DNA of 64,000 nucleotides from Hymenobacter gelipurpurascens (lineage in GTDB: Bacteria; Bacteroidota; Bacteroidia; Cytophagales; Hymenobacteraceae). The stretch's first letter is position 1. Each line of letters starts with the position of its first letter. Made by a program: the position numbers and the translations under genes. Shown one piece after another: positions 1-9,088 of this stretch. The notes beneath the pieces were generated by a model that saw only the letters and a program-made list of their open reading frames with translations, was not told where the DNA came from and did no database searches. The stretch spans positions 806,001 to 870,000 of the forward strand of contig NZ_FYEW01000001.1 of assembly GCF_900187375.1 (NCBI RefSeq), in the 5' to 3' direction.

Positions 1-43
1 GCCACTGCGCGTGTTACTTTAGCATACCATAAGCCTCAACTCT

Positions 44-220
44 ATGCGTACCAAAGGCCTTTTCAATTTCGGTCCGGTTTTCGGGTATTTCTTTCGTAAG
101 AACGACCCAAATCGCACAAGCAACTTCAATTTGCGCACCATGCACTTCATCAACAAGCTCTCTATGAGCATGTTCCTGGTGGCTTTCATCGTGCTGCTGT
201 ACCGCTGGTTTATCCGCTAG
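44..220 (+). CDS. Small single-pass membrane protein (DUF6728-like)
   Basis: This 58-residue protein starts MRTKGLFNFGPVFGYFF and ends in a hydrophobic stretch (about residues 41-54, MSMFLVAFIVLLYRW) followed by arginine. It therefore looks like a small inner-membrane protein with one C-terminal helix and a basic, aromatic N-terminal half. I recall short conserved Bacteroidota proteins of this type (DUF6728), but that match is from memory. The ATG at 44 is the first in frame, and a terminator-like hairpin follows at 245-280. No function can be assigned. Confidence 0.7.
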   Translation: MRTKGLFNFGPVFGYFFRKNDPNRTSNFNLRTMHFINKLSMSMFLVAFIVLLYRWFIR

Positions 221-244
221 GCTCTAGCGTTTTTCAATAGAATA

Positions 245-280
245 CCGTCATGCTCCCTTCCCGGGTATGGCGGTTTTTTT
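245..280 (+). terminator. Rho-independent terminator after the small membrane protein
   Basis: CCGTCAT pairs with ATGGCGG across a 15-base loop (one G-T pair) and is followed by seven T residues. It lies 25 bp after the stop of the small membrane protein and just before the MmcQ/YjbR gene. Confidence 0.6.
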
Positions 281-303
281 ATGTATAGCGTTACTTCGCT
301 CTT

Positions 304-672
304 ATGAACATCGAAGAATTCCGCGACTACTGCCTGCTGAAAGCCGGCGTAACTGAAGAAACGCCCTTCGGCCCCGAAACGCTGGTGTTTAAGGTTGGCG
401 GCAAAGTATTCGCCCTCACCGACATCGATACGTTCGGCAGCATCAACCTCAAATGCGACCCGGAGCGCGCCCAGGAACTGCGCGAGCAATACGACTACGT
501 ACTACCCGGCTACCACATGAACAAGAAGCACTGGAACACGGTGCTCATCGGGACGGGCGCATCCGTAGGCCTCTTGCGCGAGCTGATTGACCATTCCTAT
601 GACCTCGTGCGGGCTTCGTTGCCCAGAAAGCAGCGGGAAGAGCTGGCCGAAGCCGAAAACCAGGCAGAATAA
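304..672 (+). CDS. MmcQ/YjbR family DNA-binding protein
   Basis: The 122-residue product has the MmcQ/YjbR fold sequence pattern: an N-terminal helix (MNIEEFRDYCLLKAGVTEE), the TPFGPETLVFKVGGKVFAL strand pair, a NLKCDPERAQELRE segment and the YHMNKKHWNTV signature, ending in a helix (LIDHSYDLVRASLP). Members resemble the CyaY-like DNA-binding fold, but the cellular role is unknown. Length is normal for the family. It is probably monocistronic, lying between a terminator upstream and the convergent bestrophin gene downstream. Confidence 0.85.
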   Translation: MNIEEFRDYCLLKAGVTEETPFGPETLVFKVGGKVFALTDIDTFGSINLKCDPERAQELREQYDYVLPGYHMNKKHWNTVLIGTGASVGLLRELIDHSYDLVRASLPRKQREELAEAENQAE

Positions 673-698
673 AGCTGGGATGCTGGCCTAGTGCGTTG

Positions 699-1637
699 TT
701 AGTCAACGACGTATCCGGTGCGGGCGGGAGGCCAGGCAGGGGTGGGCTGGTCGGCCATTTCCAGAAGGGTGGTTTCTATCATTTGACTCATGGTGTTCAG
801 GGCCAGGTCGTTGGGCTCGGTGCCAAAAGGCTCTTCAATTTCCCCGATAATGGCATCCAGCGCCATAAACGTGTAGCCAATAAATACTACAATCAGTGGT
901 GTGGCCCAGCTGATGCTTTCCACCAACCCAAATGGCAACAGGAAGCAGTAGAGGTACACGGTGCGGTGTAGCAGCACGCTGTACGTGTAGGGCACGGGGG
1001 TGCTGGCCAGCCGTTCGCACCCGCCCACAATGTCGGAGAGCTGGTTGAGGTTGCGGTCGAAGGCCAGTTGGGTGTTGGTATCGAGGTGGCCGGTTTCGCG
1101 GGCTTGCTGTAGCCAGCGGCCCATTTCGCGCAGCAACAGCATGGGCCGGAAATGGGCCTGCTGAACCGTGTAGGCCAGCTCCGGCGGCAGCAGACGCTGC
1201 AGATCGGCCGCCGGATCAGTGTGGCGGAGCTGGTGGCGCAGGGTGTGGGTGAAGGCAATGAGTAGCCGCACAAACTGCGTAACCGGCGCCGAGCTAGCGG
1301 GGTAGCCGCTCATGGTGAGGGCCTGCCGCGCCAAGGAACGGGTATCGTTGAGCAAGGCGCCCCAAAGTTTGCGGCCTTCCCAGTATCTGTCGTAGCTCAC
1401 GTTGTTGTAGAAGCCAAGGAAAATGGCCAGCGCTACGCCAAATAGCGTAAATGGCGCGGCCGTAAGCGGCACTCGGTGCTGAAAAATGGTGCCGTGGAAG
1501 TACGTTACGCCCAACGATACCACAAACAAAATCAAGAGGCGCGGCAACACCTGCGGCAGCACGGAGCCCTGCCACACAAACAGCATGCGAAACCAGTTGT
1601 ATCTCGGTCGGATAATCATAGGCCCGCTTACGGACAA
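699..1637 (-). CDS. Bestrophin family anion channel (YneE-like)
   Basis: The product has 312 residues, or 306 if the second ATG (1619, MIIRPRYNWFRMLF) is used. That second start matches how bacterial bestrophins usually begin and is my preference. Features seen are the RPRYNWFRMLF amphipathic start, hydrophobic helices near residues 29-45, 58-75 and 220-260, the YNNVSYDRYWEGRKLWG region and the C-terminal IGEIEEPFGTEPNDL segment, which is the bestrophin hallmark. The family forms pentameric anion or cation channels in the inner membrane. The gene lies downstream of leuS on the same strand, but a hairpin at 1734-1770 separates them, so it is likely transcribed on its own. Confidence 0.88.
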   Translation of the reverse strand: MSVSGPMIIRPRYNWFRMLFVWQGSVLPQVLPRLLILFVVSLGVTYFHGTIFQHRVPLTAAPFTLFGVALAIFLGFYNNVSYDRYWEGRKLWGALLNDTRSLARQALTMSGYPASSAPVTQFVRLLIAFTHTLRHQLRHTDPAADLQRLLPPELAYTVQQAHFRPMLLLREMGRWLQQARETGHLDTNTQLAFDRNLNQLSDIVGGCERLASTPVPYTYSVLLHRTVYLYCFLLPFGLVESISWATPLIVVFIGYTFMALDAIIGEIEEPFGTEPNDLALNTMSQMIETTLLEMADQPTPAWPPARTGYVVD

Positions 1638-1733
1638 CGGGCCAACTTGGCCGGTGCTTTTCTGGAGGTGCCTTGCTTCGGCAGCTCGCCCGGCATAGCC
1701 AAGCAGAACGGTTTTGAAGAAGGTAGTAGAAAG

Positions 1734-1770
1734 AAAAAGGCTCGGCAGACGAATCCGACGAGCCTTTTTT
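1734..1770 (-). terminator. Terminator after leuS
   Basis: AGGCTCG and CGAGCCT form a stem flanked by an A-run on the left and a T-run on the right. It can end transcription on either strand and sits 24 bp past the leuS stop. Confidence 0.75.
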
Positions 1771-1793
1771 CTAAAACGACTGGCCTAGGCCAC

Positions 1794-4571
1794 TTACACG
1801 ACCACGTTCACCATGCGGCCGGGCACTACAATGATTTTCTTGGCCTCTTTGCCTTCGGCGAAGCGGGCCAGAATATCGGTAGCACGCACGGCGGCCTCGA
1901 TTTCGGCGGCGGTGGCAGTAGCCGGGAACTGCAGCTGCTCGCGCACCTTGCCGTTGATGGCTACTGGGTAGTTCACGGTGTCTTCCACCAGATATTCCTC
2001 CTTGAACTCGGGGTAGCTGGCCGTGCTGATGCTGCCAGCCGGGTGGCCTAGCAGCTGCCACAGCTCCTCCGCTAGGTGCGGCGCATACGGCGACACCAGT
2101 ACCACCAGCGGCTCCAGAATGGCGCGGTTATGCGTGTTCAGGGCCGTCAGCTCGTTTACCGTAATCATCAGGGCGCTGACGGTGGTGTTGAACGAGAACT
2201 TCTCGATGTCCTCTTCCACCTTCCGAATGGCCTTGTGCAGGGCCTTCAGCTCGGCGGGCTTGGGAGCCTCGTCGGTTACCCCGAAGTCGCCATCCTGGGG
2301 GTGGTAGAGACGCCAGAGCTTCTTAAGGAAGCCCGCCACGCCGCTCATGCCGTTGGTGTTCCATGGCTTGTATTGCTCCAGCGGCCCGAGGAACATCTCA
2401 TACAAACGTAGCGCGTCGGCTCCATACTGATCTACAAGTACGTCAGGGCTTACCACGTTGAACTTGCCCTTCGACATCTTCTCGACTTCCCAACCACTTA
2501 CATAACGGCCATCATCTTCGAGAATAAACTCAGCCGAAGCGTAGTCAGGGCGCCACTTCTTGAAGGCTTCGGTGTCCAGAACATCGTTATTCACAATGTT
2601 CACATCGACGTGCAAAGCGGTGGTTTCATGCTGGTCTTTCTTGCCAAGTGTAACGAACGTGTTGGTGCCGTTGATACGGTACACGAAGTTCGAGCGGCCC
2701 AGGATCATGCCCTGGTTGATGAGCTTCTGGAAGGGCTCAGCGGCCGTTACCAGGCCTAGATCTTTGAGGAAGAGATGCCAAAAGCGGGAGTAGAGCAAGT
2801 GGCCCGTAGCGTGCTCTGCACCACCGAGATATAAGTCTACATTCTGCCAATACTGCTCGGCTTCCTGGCCTACAAAACGCTCGTTGTTTTGTGGGTCCAT
2901 GTAGCGCAGGTAGTACCACGAGGAGCCGGCCCAGCCGGGCATGGTGCTCAGCTCGTACTCGTACTGGCCTTTGTACTTCCAGTCTTTGGCGCGGCCCAGG
3001 GGTGGCTCGCCGGTTTCGGTGGGCTTGTACTCATCGATTTCCGGGAGCACCAGCGGAAGGTCGGCTTCAGCTACGCCGTAGGCCACTCCATCCTTATAGT
3101 AAATCGGGATAGGCTCACCCCAGTAGCGCTGGCGGCCAAAGATGGCGTCGCGGATACGGAAGTTGGTTTTGCCCTTTCCAATGCCGCGCTGCTCCAGCTC
3201 CTGAATCAGGATTTGGGTAGCCTCTTTGTAACCTTTGCCTTCGATGAGGCCGTGCAGGTAGGTGCCTTCCTTGGTCGGGTCGGCCTGTTCCTCGATTTGC
3301 TGCTGATCTACCACCTGCACGATGGGCAAGTCGAAGTGCTTGGCAAATACGTAGTCGCGCTGGTCGCCGGAGGGTACGGCCATTACGGCGCCGGTGCCGT
3401 AGCCCGCCAGCACGTAGTCAGCAATCCAGATCTGAATGGGCTCCCCGCTGAACGGGTTGAGGCCGTAGCTGCCAGTGAAAGCACCCGAAACGGTTTTGGT
3501 ATCGGCCATCCGGTCGCGCTCCGAGCGGCGCTTGGTGGCATCAATGTATTCCTGAATAGTTTCCTGCTGCTCCGGCGTCGTCAGCTCTTTCACCAGCTCG
3601 TGCTCCGGGGCCAGCACCAGGAACGTAGCGCCGTAAATAGTGTCCACGCGGGTGGTGTAGACCTTGATTTGGGCGCTTTCGTGGCCTTGCACCGAGAAGG
3701 TCACTTCGGCCCCAATAGACTTGCCAATCCAGTTACGCTGCATCTCCTTCACCGCCTCGGGCCAATCGATAGTGTCGAGGCCTTGCAGGAGGCGGTCGGC
3801 GTAGGCAGTGATGCGCAGGTTCCACTGCGGCATCAACCGACGTTCCACGGGGAACCCTCCGCGCTCGGAGAGGCCATCTTTCACCTCATCATTCGAGAGC
3901 ACCGTGCCTAGGCCCGCGCACCAGTTCACGTAGGTGTCTGACTGGTAGGCCAGTCGGTAGGGGTGCACGGCCAATAAGCGCTGCTTTTCGCTCATCATCT
4001 GCCACTGGCCCGCCGTGAAATCGTGGCGCTCTTCCTCGTCGCCGGCGGCGCGCAAGCCCCGGCTACCACCTTCGGCGAACTTGTCGAGGAGGGTTTTCAG
4101 CGGCTCGGCGCGGTCGGTATCGAGGTTGTACCAACTATTGAACAGCTTTAGGAAGATCCATTGCGTCCATTTGTAGTAGCTGGGGTCGGAGGTACGCACT
4201 TCGCGGCTCCAGTCGTAGCTAAAGCCCAGCGAGCTAAGCTGTTCGATGTAGCGGGCAATGTTCTCGCGGGTGGTTTTCTCAGGGTGCTGGCCGGTCTGGA
4301 TGGCGTACTGCTCGGCGGGAAGGCCAAACGAGTCGAAACCCATGGGGTGCAGCACGTTAAAGCCCTGCAGCCGCTTGTAGCGCGTGACAATATCGGAGGC
4401 GATGTAGCCGAGGGGGTGGCCTACGTGCAAGCCCGCGCCGCTGGGGTACGGGAACATGTCCAGCACGTAGTATTTGGGCTTCTCGGAGGCGTTATCGGCC
4501 TTGAAGGTGTTGTGCTCTTTCCAGTGGGCTTGCCACTTCTTCTCGATATCCTGGGGATGGTAGCCGGGCAT
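1794..4571 (-). CDS. leuS: Leucine--tRNA ligase
   Basis: This 925-residue class I aminoacyl-tRNA synthetase charges tRNA-Leu with leucine in the cytoplasm. The HIGH signature appears as HVGH (residues 49-52, inside [16 protein letters not shown]) and KMSKG lies near residues 696-700. The editing (CP1) domain sits between them, with [19 protein letters not shown] and the [16 protein letters not shown] loop. The anticodon-binding domain follows ([20 protein letters not shown], then [17 protein letters not shown]). The length is long, as usual for Bacteroidota LeuRS, which carry insertions before KMSKS. The ATG at 4571 gives [14 protein letters not shown], a normal start. A TAATTTCG box on the minus strand (4604-4611) is a possible promoter -7 element. 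Confidence 0.98.
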   Translation of the reverse strand: MPGYHPQDIEKKWQAHWKEHNTFKADNASEKPKYYVLDMFPYPSGAGLHVGHPLGYIASDIVTRYKRLQGFNVLHPMGFDSFGLPAEQYAIQTGQHPEKTTRENIARYIEQLSSLGFSYDWSREVRTSDPSYYKWTQWIFLKLFNSWYNLDTDRAEPLKTLLDKFAEGGSRGLRAAGDEEERHDFTAGQWQMMSEKQRLLAVHPYRLAYQSDTYVNWCAGLGTVLSNDEVKDGLSERGGFPVERRLMPQWNLRITAYADRLLQGLDTIDWPEAVKEMQRNWIGKSIGAEVTFSVQGHESAQIKVYTTRVDTIYGATFLVLAPEHELVKELTTPEQQETIQEYIDATKRRSERDRMADTKTVSGAFTGSYGLNPFSGEPIQIWIADYVLAGYGTGAVMAVPSGDQRDYVFAKHFDLPIVQVVDQQQIEEQADPTKEGTYLHGLIEGKGYKEATQILIQELEQRGIGKGKTNFRIRDAIFGRQRYWGEPIPIYYKDGVAYGVAEADLPLVLPEIDEYKPTETGEPPLGRAKDWKYKGQYEYELSTMPGWAGSSWYYLRYMDPQNNERFVGQEAEQYWQNVDLYLGGAEHATGHLLYSRFWHLFLKDLGLVTAAEPFQKLINQGMILGRSNFVYRINGTNTFVTLGKKDQHETTALHVDVNIVNNDVLDTEAFKKWRPDYASAEFILEDDGRYVSGWEVEKMSKGKFNVVSPDVLVDQYGADALRLYEMFLGPLEQYKPWNTNGMSGVAGFLKKLWRLYHPQDGDFGVTDEAPKPAELKALHKAIRKVEEDIEKFSFNTTVSALMITVNELTALNTHNRAILEPLVVLVSPYAPHLAEELWQLLGHPAGSISTASYPEFKEEYLVEDTVNYPVAINGKVREQLQFPATATAAEIEAAVRATDILARFAEGKEAKKIIVVPGRMVNVVV

Positions 4572-4933
4572 GGGCAGTCGGTAATACGATGGTTCGGAAC
4601 GGGCGAAATTACGGAAAAACAGGCGCGACTGGGCTTTTTTGTATAAGTATGGGGCCGTAAGAAGTAAAAGACGGGCCCGTAGCGTATAGCCGAAACAGCA
4701 TACAGAAGAAATTACTGATGCTGAACGGTATAGAGACGCAACATCCTGCGTCTTCGTGTAGAACGATAATCAGAACAACTGCCCCAGTCCGATTCGAGGT
4801 ACATACCTTCTGCAACGCCTGTACGCCACAAGTGCGTCTCTACACCATTTACCATACGCAGCCTCTGCTAGCACAAGCCAACACTGGCCTAGCTCAGCCG
4901 TAAGGAATGAGACCCACTTAAACCCTGCTGCTG
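4572..4933. other. Intergenic region with degenerate AGAGACGCAA repeats
   Basis: No gene is seen in these 362 bp between leuS and the divergent DUF389 gene. Positions 4730-4756 hold a decayed copy of the hairpin AGAGACGCAA-catc-TTGCGTCTCT that is intact at 16076-16099, and a half copy (GTGCGTCTCTAC) lies at 4832-4843. A copy of the over-represented motif ACTGGCCTAG is at 4883-4892. Confidence 0.5.
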
Positions 4934-6361
4934 TTGCATTATATCACTATTCTGCTCCGCTTCCTGCGTCAACGGTTTGATCTGCTAGATGACACCGCCG
5001 AGCCGCACGTAATTGAGGAAAGCGTTGAGTCGAGCACTTCGTTCAAGGGGACCAATCTGTGGGTGCTCATCTTCGCCATCTTGATTGCCTCGGTGGGGCT
5101 GAACGTAAACTCGACGGCCGTCATCATCGGGGCCATGCTGATTTCGCCGCTCATGGGGCCGCTCGTGACGCTGGGCTACAGCGCAGCTACCAACAACCCC
5201 GATTTGCTGCGTCGGGCCATCCGAAACCTGGGGCTGGCCATTGGTATCAGCCTGCTCACGTCCACGCTCTACTTCCTGCTGACGCCTCTGGAAGGGGCAC
5301 AGTCGGAGCTGCTGGCCCGCACCGAGCCCACCATCTGGGACGTGCTTATAGCCTTATTTGGTGGCCTAGCCGGCGCCGTAGGCCTCACGCGCCGTGAGAA
5401 AAGCAACGTCATTCCGGGTGTGGCTATTGCCACCGCCCTCATGCCGCCGCTGTGCACTACGGGCTACGGCCTAGCCTCGGGGCACTGGCAATATGCCTTG
5501 GGAGCGTTCTACCTGTTTTCCATTAACTGCGTGTTTATCACGCTGGCTTCGTTTCTGGTGATGCGCCTGCTGCGCCTGCCGCCGCACCGCTTTCAGCACG
5601 AGCAACAGGCCAAGCGGGTGCGCCGGCTTATGCTGCTGGCAGCAGTAGTGGTGGCGGCGCCCAGTGTGTGGCTAGGCTACCGGATTGTGCAGCGCTCGGT
5701 GTATGAGCACGCCGCCGAGGATTTCGTGCGGGAGCAGCTTAATTTCCCGGGTACCTATGTGGTGACGCGCCAGATTGATGCCCGCCGCCGCCGCATCAAT
5801 GTGCTGCTGGTGGGGCCCACCGTCGATTCGGCACGCCTGGGCATGGCCAGCCGTCAACTGGCCCGGTACCGCCTGACGCCCACCAACCTCACCATCCGGC
5901 AGGGCCTACAGGCCTACGACTCGCTGGATGCGCAGGCCTTGCGCCAAAACCTGCTGGAAGATGTGCGCGCCCGCCAGAACCAGTCGCAGCTAAGGTCGGA
6001 GGCGGAAATAGCGCATCTCCAGCAGCTGGTGGCCACGGCTCAAACGGTGCTGCCCGCTTCCGAGGCGCTGCTGCGCGAAGTAAGGGTAGAGCACCCCGCA
6101 GTACGCCGGTTGGCGCTGGGCCAGCTGCTGCGTCCCGCTATTCAGCCCGATTCCTTGCCCGCAGATACGGTGCTGGTAGTTAGTGTAGAAGCGCGGGTTC
6201 CCGTGCCTGCTACGGAGCAGGAGCGGCTGGTGCAGTGGCTCCGGGCGCGCACCAACCGCAGCCAAGTAGAACTGCTGGTACTGCCGCCTGCCCCTGTTCG
6301 GAAGCTAGCGCCGCTGCAGCCCCGCGCCAGCGGTCAGGTGGCCCCGGTGCCAAAGAAATAA
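4934..6361 (+). CDS. DUF389 family membrane protein
   Basis: The 475-residue protein matches the DUF389 pattern. It has five to six hydrophobic segments between about residues 40 and 250, with the conserved motifs NSTAVIIGAMLISPLMGP, GLTRREKSNVIPGVAIATAL and MPPLCTTGYGLASG. A soluble C-terminal half follows that is rich in Gln and Arg and contains VSVEARVPVPATEQERL. The family is widespread, probably a transporter or channel of unknown substrate. The start at 4934 gives a short cytoplasmic N-terminus (MHYITILLRFLRQRFD). It is monocistronic and convergent with the CrtA-like gene, with only 23 bp between their stops. Confidence 0.88.
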   Translation: MHYITILLRFLRQRFDLLDDTAEPHVIEESVESSTSFKGTNLWVLIFAILIASVGLNVNSTAVIIGAMLISPLMGPLVTLGYSAATNNPDLLRRAIRNLGLAIGISLLTSTLYFLLTPLEGAQSELLARTEPTIWDVLIALFGGLAGAVGLTRREKSNVIPGVAIATALMPPLCTTGYGLASGHWQYALGAFYLFSINCVFITLASFLVMRLLRLPPHRFQHEQQAKRVRRLMLLAAVVVAAPSVWLGYRIVQRSVYEHAAEDFVREQLNFPGTYVVTRQIDARRRRINVLLVGPTVDSARLGMASRQLARYRLTPTNLTIRQGLQAYDSLDAQALRQNLLEDVRARQNQSQLRSEAEIAHLQQLVATAQTVLPASEALLREVRVEHPAVRRLALGQLLRPAIQPDSLPADTVLVVSVEARVPVPATEQERLVQWLRARTNRSQVELLVLPPAPVRKLAPLQPRASGQVAPVPKK

Positions 6362-6384
6362 GCTGCTCCGGACTAGGTATGAAC

Positions 6385-7077
6385 TTACGTACTCAGCAAG
6401 GTGCGGCCGTCCCAGGTACCCTCGGTGCTCAGCACCCGGAAGCGGGCAAACAGTTCCTCGCCGTACCATTTCTCCTGGCGAGTGAGCCGGATAACTTCCT
6501 TGTGCTTCTCGCTGCGGTAAGCGTAGTCTTGCATAGCCTGTGCCGATTCCCAGAGGCTCACGGTGGCCTGCCGCACCACGGGCAACTCGCCTAGGCCTAT
6601 AGCGGCCCGCACGCCGGGCGCATCGGCTATGGTAGCGCTGGTGGGGGCCACATAGCGCCAGAAGCGGGGCGTTTTCTGCCACCGGATGGAGGCGCGGGTG
6701 AGTACGGCCACGGGCCCGCCCTCCGGACTCAAGTCTTCAGAGGCGTAGTCGAACGGATTAACCCCATCCCACAGCCCATGCGACTTAATAGGAGCCAGTT
6801 GGGCAGTCCAGATTTCCTGGGTGCGCTCCAGATACTGCTGCCACAGCGGATGGGTGGTGAAAAACGCCTCGGCGGCATCAGCGGAGTCCCATACGGCCAT
6901 GAAGCCGTAGCGGTGCAGGTTGGGCAGGGCGCCAAAGCCGCCCGCGCCGCTACCCAGCAGCTTCTGGAAGCGCAACCCAGGTACCCGCTGCAGTGGCCGT
7001 TGCGCGGTACCCATCTGAGCCAGTCCCCACCGAACGTTGCCCGGCTTCAGCGTAAGAATAGAAAGAGTTGTAAGCAA
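6385..7077 (-). CDS. CrtA-like (spheroidene monooxygenase-type) protein
   Basis: The C-terminal half carries the CrtA signature: RFWRYVAPTSATI, then VRQATVSLWESAQAMQDYAY, then WYGEELFARFRV. The N-terminal half has a heme-oxygenase-like ferredoxin fold pattern (RYGFMAVWDSADAAEAFF). Characterised CrtA oxygenates acyclic carotenoids, and the role here is inferred only. An upstream ATG at 7188 would add an Arg/Ser-rich 37-residue tail. I prefer the TTG at 7077, which gives MLTTLSILTLKPGNVRWGLAQMG and 230 residues. No other carotenoid gene lies nearby. Confidence 0.72.
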   Translation of the reverse strand: MLTTLSILTLKPGNVRWGLAQMGTAQRPLQRVPGLRFQKLLGSGAGGFGALPNLHRYGFMAVWDSADAAEAFFTTHPLWQQYLERTQEIWTAQLAPIKSHGLWDGVNPFDYASEDLSPEGGPVAVLTRASIRWQKTPRFWRYVAPTSATIADAPGVRAAIGLGELPVVRQATVSLWESAQAMQDYAYRSEKHKEVIRLTRQEKWYGEELFARFRVLSTEGTWDGRTLLST

Positions 7078-7183
7078 CTGAACAAGAGTTAAAAAAGAAC
7101 GGCTCAGCACCCTCCGTGAAAAACAGGGGCTTCTGCGGGAACCGTCGTCAGCACGAAGTAAGGAACTATCACCCGCCCGTAAC

Positions 7184-7216
7184 AACAAAAAAGGGCCGGA
7201 ATTGCTTCCGACCCTT
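7184..7216 (-). terminator. Terminator after the PNPOx-like gene
   Basis: AAGGGCCGGAA and TTCCGACCCTT pair with one mismatch around a 4-base loop. On the minus strand the hairpin ends in a run of T, 25 bp past the stop at 7241. Confidence 0.8.
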
Positions 7217-7240
7217 ACACTTGTGTCGAGTGGCCTAGGG

Positions 7241-7753
7241 CTACTTTACATTCACTTTAGCGTGCTCATTTACGTCATCCGACGTAGCCCGCTCCCCAGT
7301 GGCTAGGGCTTTCACGTAGGCCACGGCCTGGGTAAGCATGCTGCTGGGGGTATCCCAATACTCGCCTTTTTCAATTTCCACTTTCAGGATCATGATGTTG
7401 GGGTCGTCTTTGCCTTTCGCGAACCAAGCGCGCATCGGCTCACTCCAGAGCTTGTCGATTTCGGCCTGGTCGCGGTAGGCGTTGGCGCGGCCCGATACCG
7501 ACACGTACACATTGTCTTCGGGCTTGCCGTAGCTCAGGTTTACGTGGCTGTCTTTCTTGACTTCGTATACCTTGGCTGAGTCTTTATCGGTCAGGAACAC
7601 GAGGGCGCTGCTGCCGTCGGGCTTTTGGGTATACATGGGGCGGCTGCGCAGGCTGCCGTCGTTGTCCTGGGTCGTGAGCATAGCGATGCGCACATCCTTA
7701 ATCTTATCGAGCAGTTTGGACAGGTCGTTTGTTACGGGCGATGAAGAAGACAT
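7241..7753 (-). CDS. Pyridoxamine 5'-phosphate oxidase-fold protein (general stress protein 26-like)
   Basis: This 170-residue protein has the split-barrel flavin-binding fold seen in general stress protein 26: DVRIAMLTTQDNDGSLRSRPM, then ALVFLTDKDSAKVYEVKKD, then HVNLSYGKPEDNVYVSVSG. The tail has MILKVEIEKGEYWDTP and an Ala-rich helix. Such proteins bind FMN or FAD and are often stress-induced, but the substrate is unknown. The ATG at 7753 gives MSSSSPVTNDLSKLLDKIKD. The gene stands alone, with a strong terminator downstream. Confidence 0.85.
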   Translation of the reverse strand: MSSSSPVTNDLSKLLDKIKDVRIAMLTTQDNDGSLRSRPMYTQKPDGSSALVFLTDKDSAKVYEVKKDSHVNLSYGKPEDNVYVSVSGRANAYRDQAEIDKLWSEPMRAWFAKGKDDPNIMILKVEIEKGEYWDTPSSMLTQAVAYVKALATGERATSDDVNEHAKVNVK

Positions 7754-7907
7754 AGTTGGGGTGTTTTGAAGGAACAGAAAGGATAGCAGGCGGCCGTTAC
7801 GATAACTGAGTAGGGCCGTTGACTTGTTTCCTTTACGGTTGAGCCCCGCCTCGGGTTGGCACTACGGTTGAGCCTCTGCCTCAATTTTGCCGTACTTTCC
7901 GCTACCC

Positions 7908-8531
7908 ATGAATTTCCTCGCCCACCTGTTGCTCTCCGGCTCGCCGGCCACCACGCCCGATTACGATGATATCGTGGTCGGCAACTTTGCCGCCGAAGCC
8001 GTGCGCGGCCAGGCCGGACTACTGGCCTACACGCCCGCCGTGCAGCGCGGCATCCGGCTCCACCGCTTCATCGATACTTTCACCGACAGCCACCCCGTAG
8101 TACGGCGCACGACTGCCCGCCTGCGCGAAGCCGGACTCGGCAAGTGGGCCGGCGTGGTATCCGATGTGGCCTACGACCACCTGCTGGCCCGCGACTTCTC
8201 CCAGTACCACTACGATGCCGCCGAACCACTCCCGGCCTTCGCCCAACGCCAATACGCCCTGCTGCACGCCCGCCGCCACGAGCTGCCGGAGCGCCTGCAA
8301 CAGATGTTGCACTATATGCGCCAGGGCGACTGGCTCACCGGTTACGCCCACCCAACTGGCCTAGAGCAAGCCTTGTTAGGCCTCTCGCGCCGCGTACCCG
8401 CCGCCACGGTGCTAGCCTCCGGAGCAGCGGCGTTTCTGAAGGAACTGCCAGCGTATGAGGCGGATTTCGCGGAGTTTTGGCCGGAGTTGAGGGCGGCAGT
8501 TCTATTGCATGTTGGGCAGAATTTTAAATAA
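7908..8531 (+). CDS. Acyl carrier protein phosphodiesterase (AcpH/DUF479)
   Basis: The product matches the AcpH family, which removes the phosphopantetheine arm from acyl carrier protein and is distantly related to HD hydrolases. It opens MNFLAHLLLSGSP and continues with DIVVGNFAAEAVRGQ, VQRGIRLHRFIDTFTDSHP and VSDVAYDHLLARDFSQY, the metal-binding H/D pattern of the family. I chose the ATG at 7908 rather than an in-frame TTG 21 bp upstream, because family members begin MNFLAH. The protein is 207 residues, close to the usual size. The end overlaps the longest possible reading of the next gene but not its preferred start. Confidence 0.85.
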   Translation: MNFLAHLLLSGSPATTPDYDDIVVGNFAAEAVRGQAGLLAYTPAVQRGIRLHRFIDTFTDSHPVVRRTTARLREAGLGKWAGVVSDVAYDHLLARDFSQYHYDAAEPLPAFAQRQYALLHARRHELPERLQQMLHYMRQGDWLTGYAHPTGLEQALLGLSRRVPAATVLASGAAAFLKELPAYEADFAEFWPELRAAVLLHVGQNFK

Positions 8532-8541
8532 TTATGTACCA

Positions 8542-9021
8542 ATGAAAAAGAGGCAAAAGGAAATACCGGGCTCAATAGTTAAAGTGGCATTTGACAAAAA
8601 ATATCACATTTATGCTAGGGTGCTCAACTATGGAGATTTAGCTTTCTATGATCGTAGGTTTGATTACGATGCGACTGATTTAGAGGCTGTTATTCGTTGT
8701 CCTATTATATTCAAATCTATAGTTAATGAAGGTGGTGTAAAGCATGGTCGTTGGCCCATAATAGGACTATTGCCATTAGAAGGGAAATTGCAGGAGTCTA
8801 AATACTGTCTCGGAAGGTATAATGCAGATAGTTGTAATACTTATATAAATGGTGTTGTTCACCACAATGTGCCACTTGCTAATTGTAAAGGAATGGATGA
8901 CGGAGGAGTATGGAGCCCTGAATTAATAGAAGAACGTATTAGAGACTTTTATAATGGGACGCCCAATTACTGGGTAGAACGGTACGCTCAGTTGTGGACT
9001 AAATCAGACACCAGTAATTAA
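8542..9021 (+). CDS. Imm26 family-like orphan immunity protein, AT-rich
   Basis: From the ATG at 8542 the product is 159 residues, starting MKKRQKEIPGSIVKVAFDKK. The pattern KxGxIVKVxFDxxYHIYARVLxYGDLAFYD followed by IIFKSIVNEGGVKHGRWPIIG resembles immunity protein 26 of polymorphic toxin systems, such as contact-dependent or Rhs toxins. An ATG 33 bp upstream would run into the preceding gene and is less likely. The base composition is much lower in GC than its neighbours, suggesting recent acquisition. No toxin gene is adjacent, so it may be an orphan that protects against toxins of competitors. The family call is from memory of the motif. Confidence 0.65.
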   Translation: MKKRQKEIPGSIVKVAFDKKYHIYARVLNYGDLAFYDRRFDYDATDLEAVIRCPIIFKSIVNEGGVKHGRWPIIGLLPLEGKLQESKYCLGRYNADSCNTYINGVVHHNVPLANCKGMDDGGVWSPELIEERIRDFYNGTPNYWVERYAQLWTKSDTSN

Positions 9022-9035
9022 CAATTTTGGATAAT

Positions 9036-9063
9036 AAAAACGGGGCCACGTGGCCCCGTTTTT
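9036..9063. terminator. Bidirectional terminator between the Imm26-like gene and slyD
   Basis: AAAACGGGGCCAC pairs perfectly with GTGGCCCCGTTTT, giving a 13-bp palindrome with A- and T-runs on either side. It lies between two convergent genes and can serve both. Confidence 0.85.
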
Positions 9064-9088
9064 ATTAGCTAAGTAAAGCAACGTCAGC

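Noticed and set aside
2889..3911. A 340-codon open frame on the plus strand opposite leuS
   Set aside because: It runs antisense to the well-supported leuS gene, its product is low-complexity His/Val/Gly-rich text with no domain, and it is what high-GC antisense frames normally look like.
8509..8541. An 11-residue extension of the Imm26-like protein
   Set aside because: It starts inside the coding end of the ACP phosphodiesterase gene; the ATG at 8542 gives the expected basic N-terminus.
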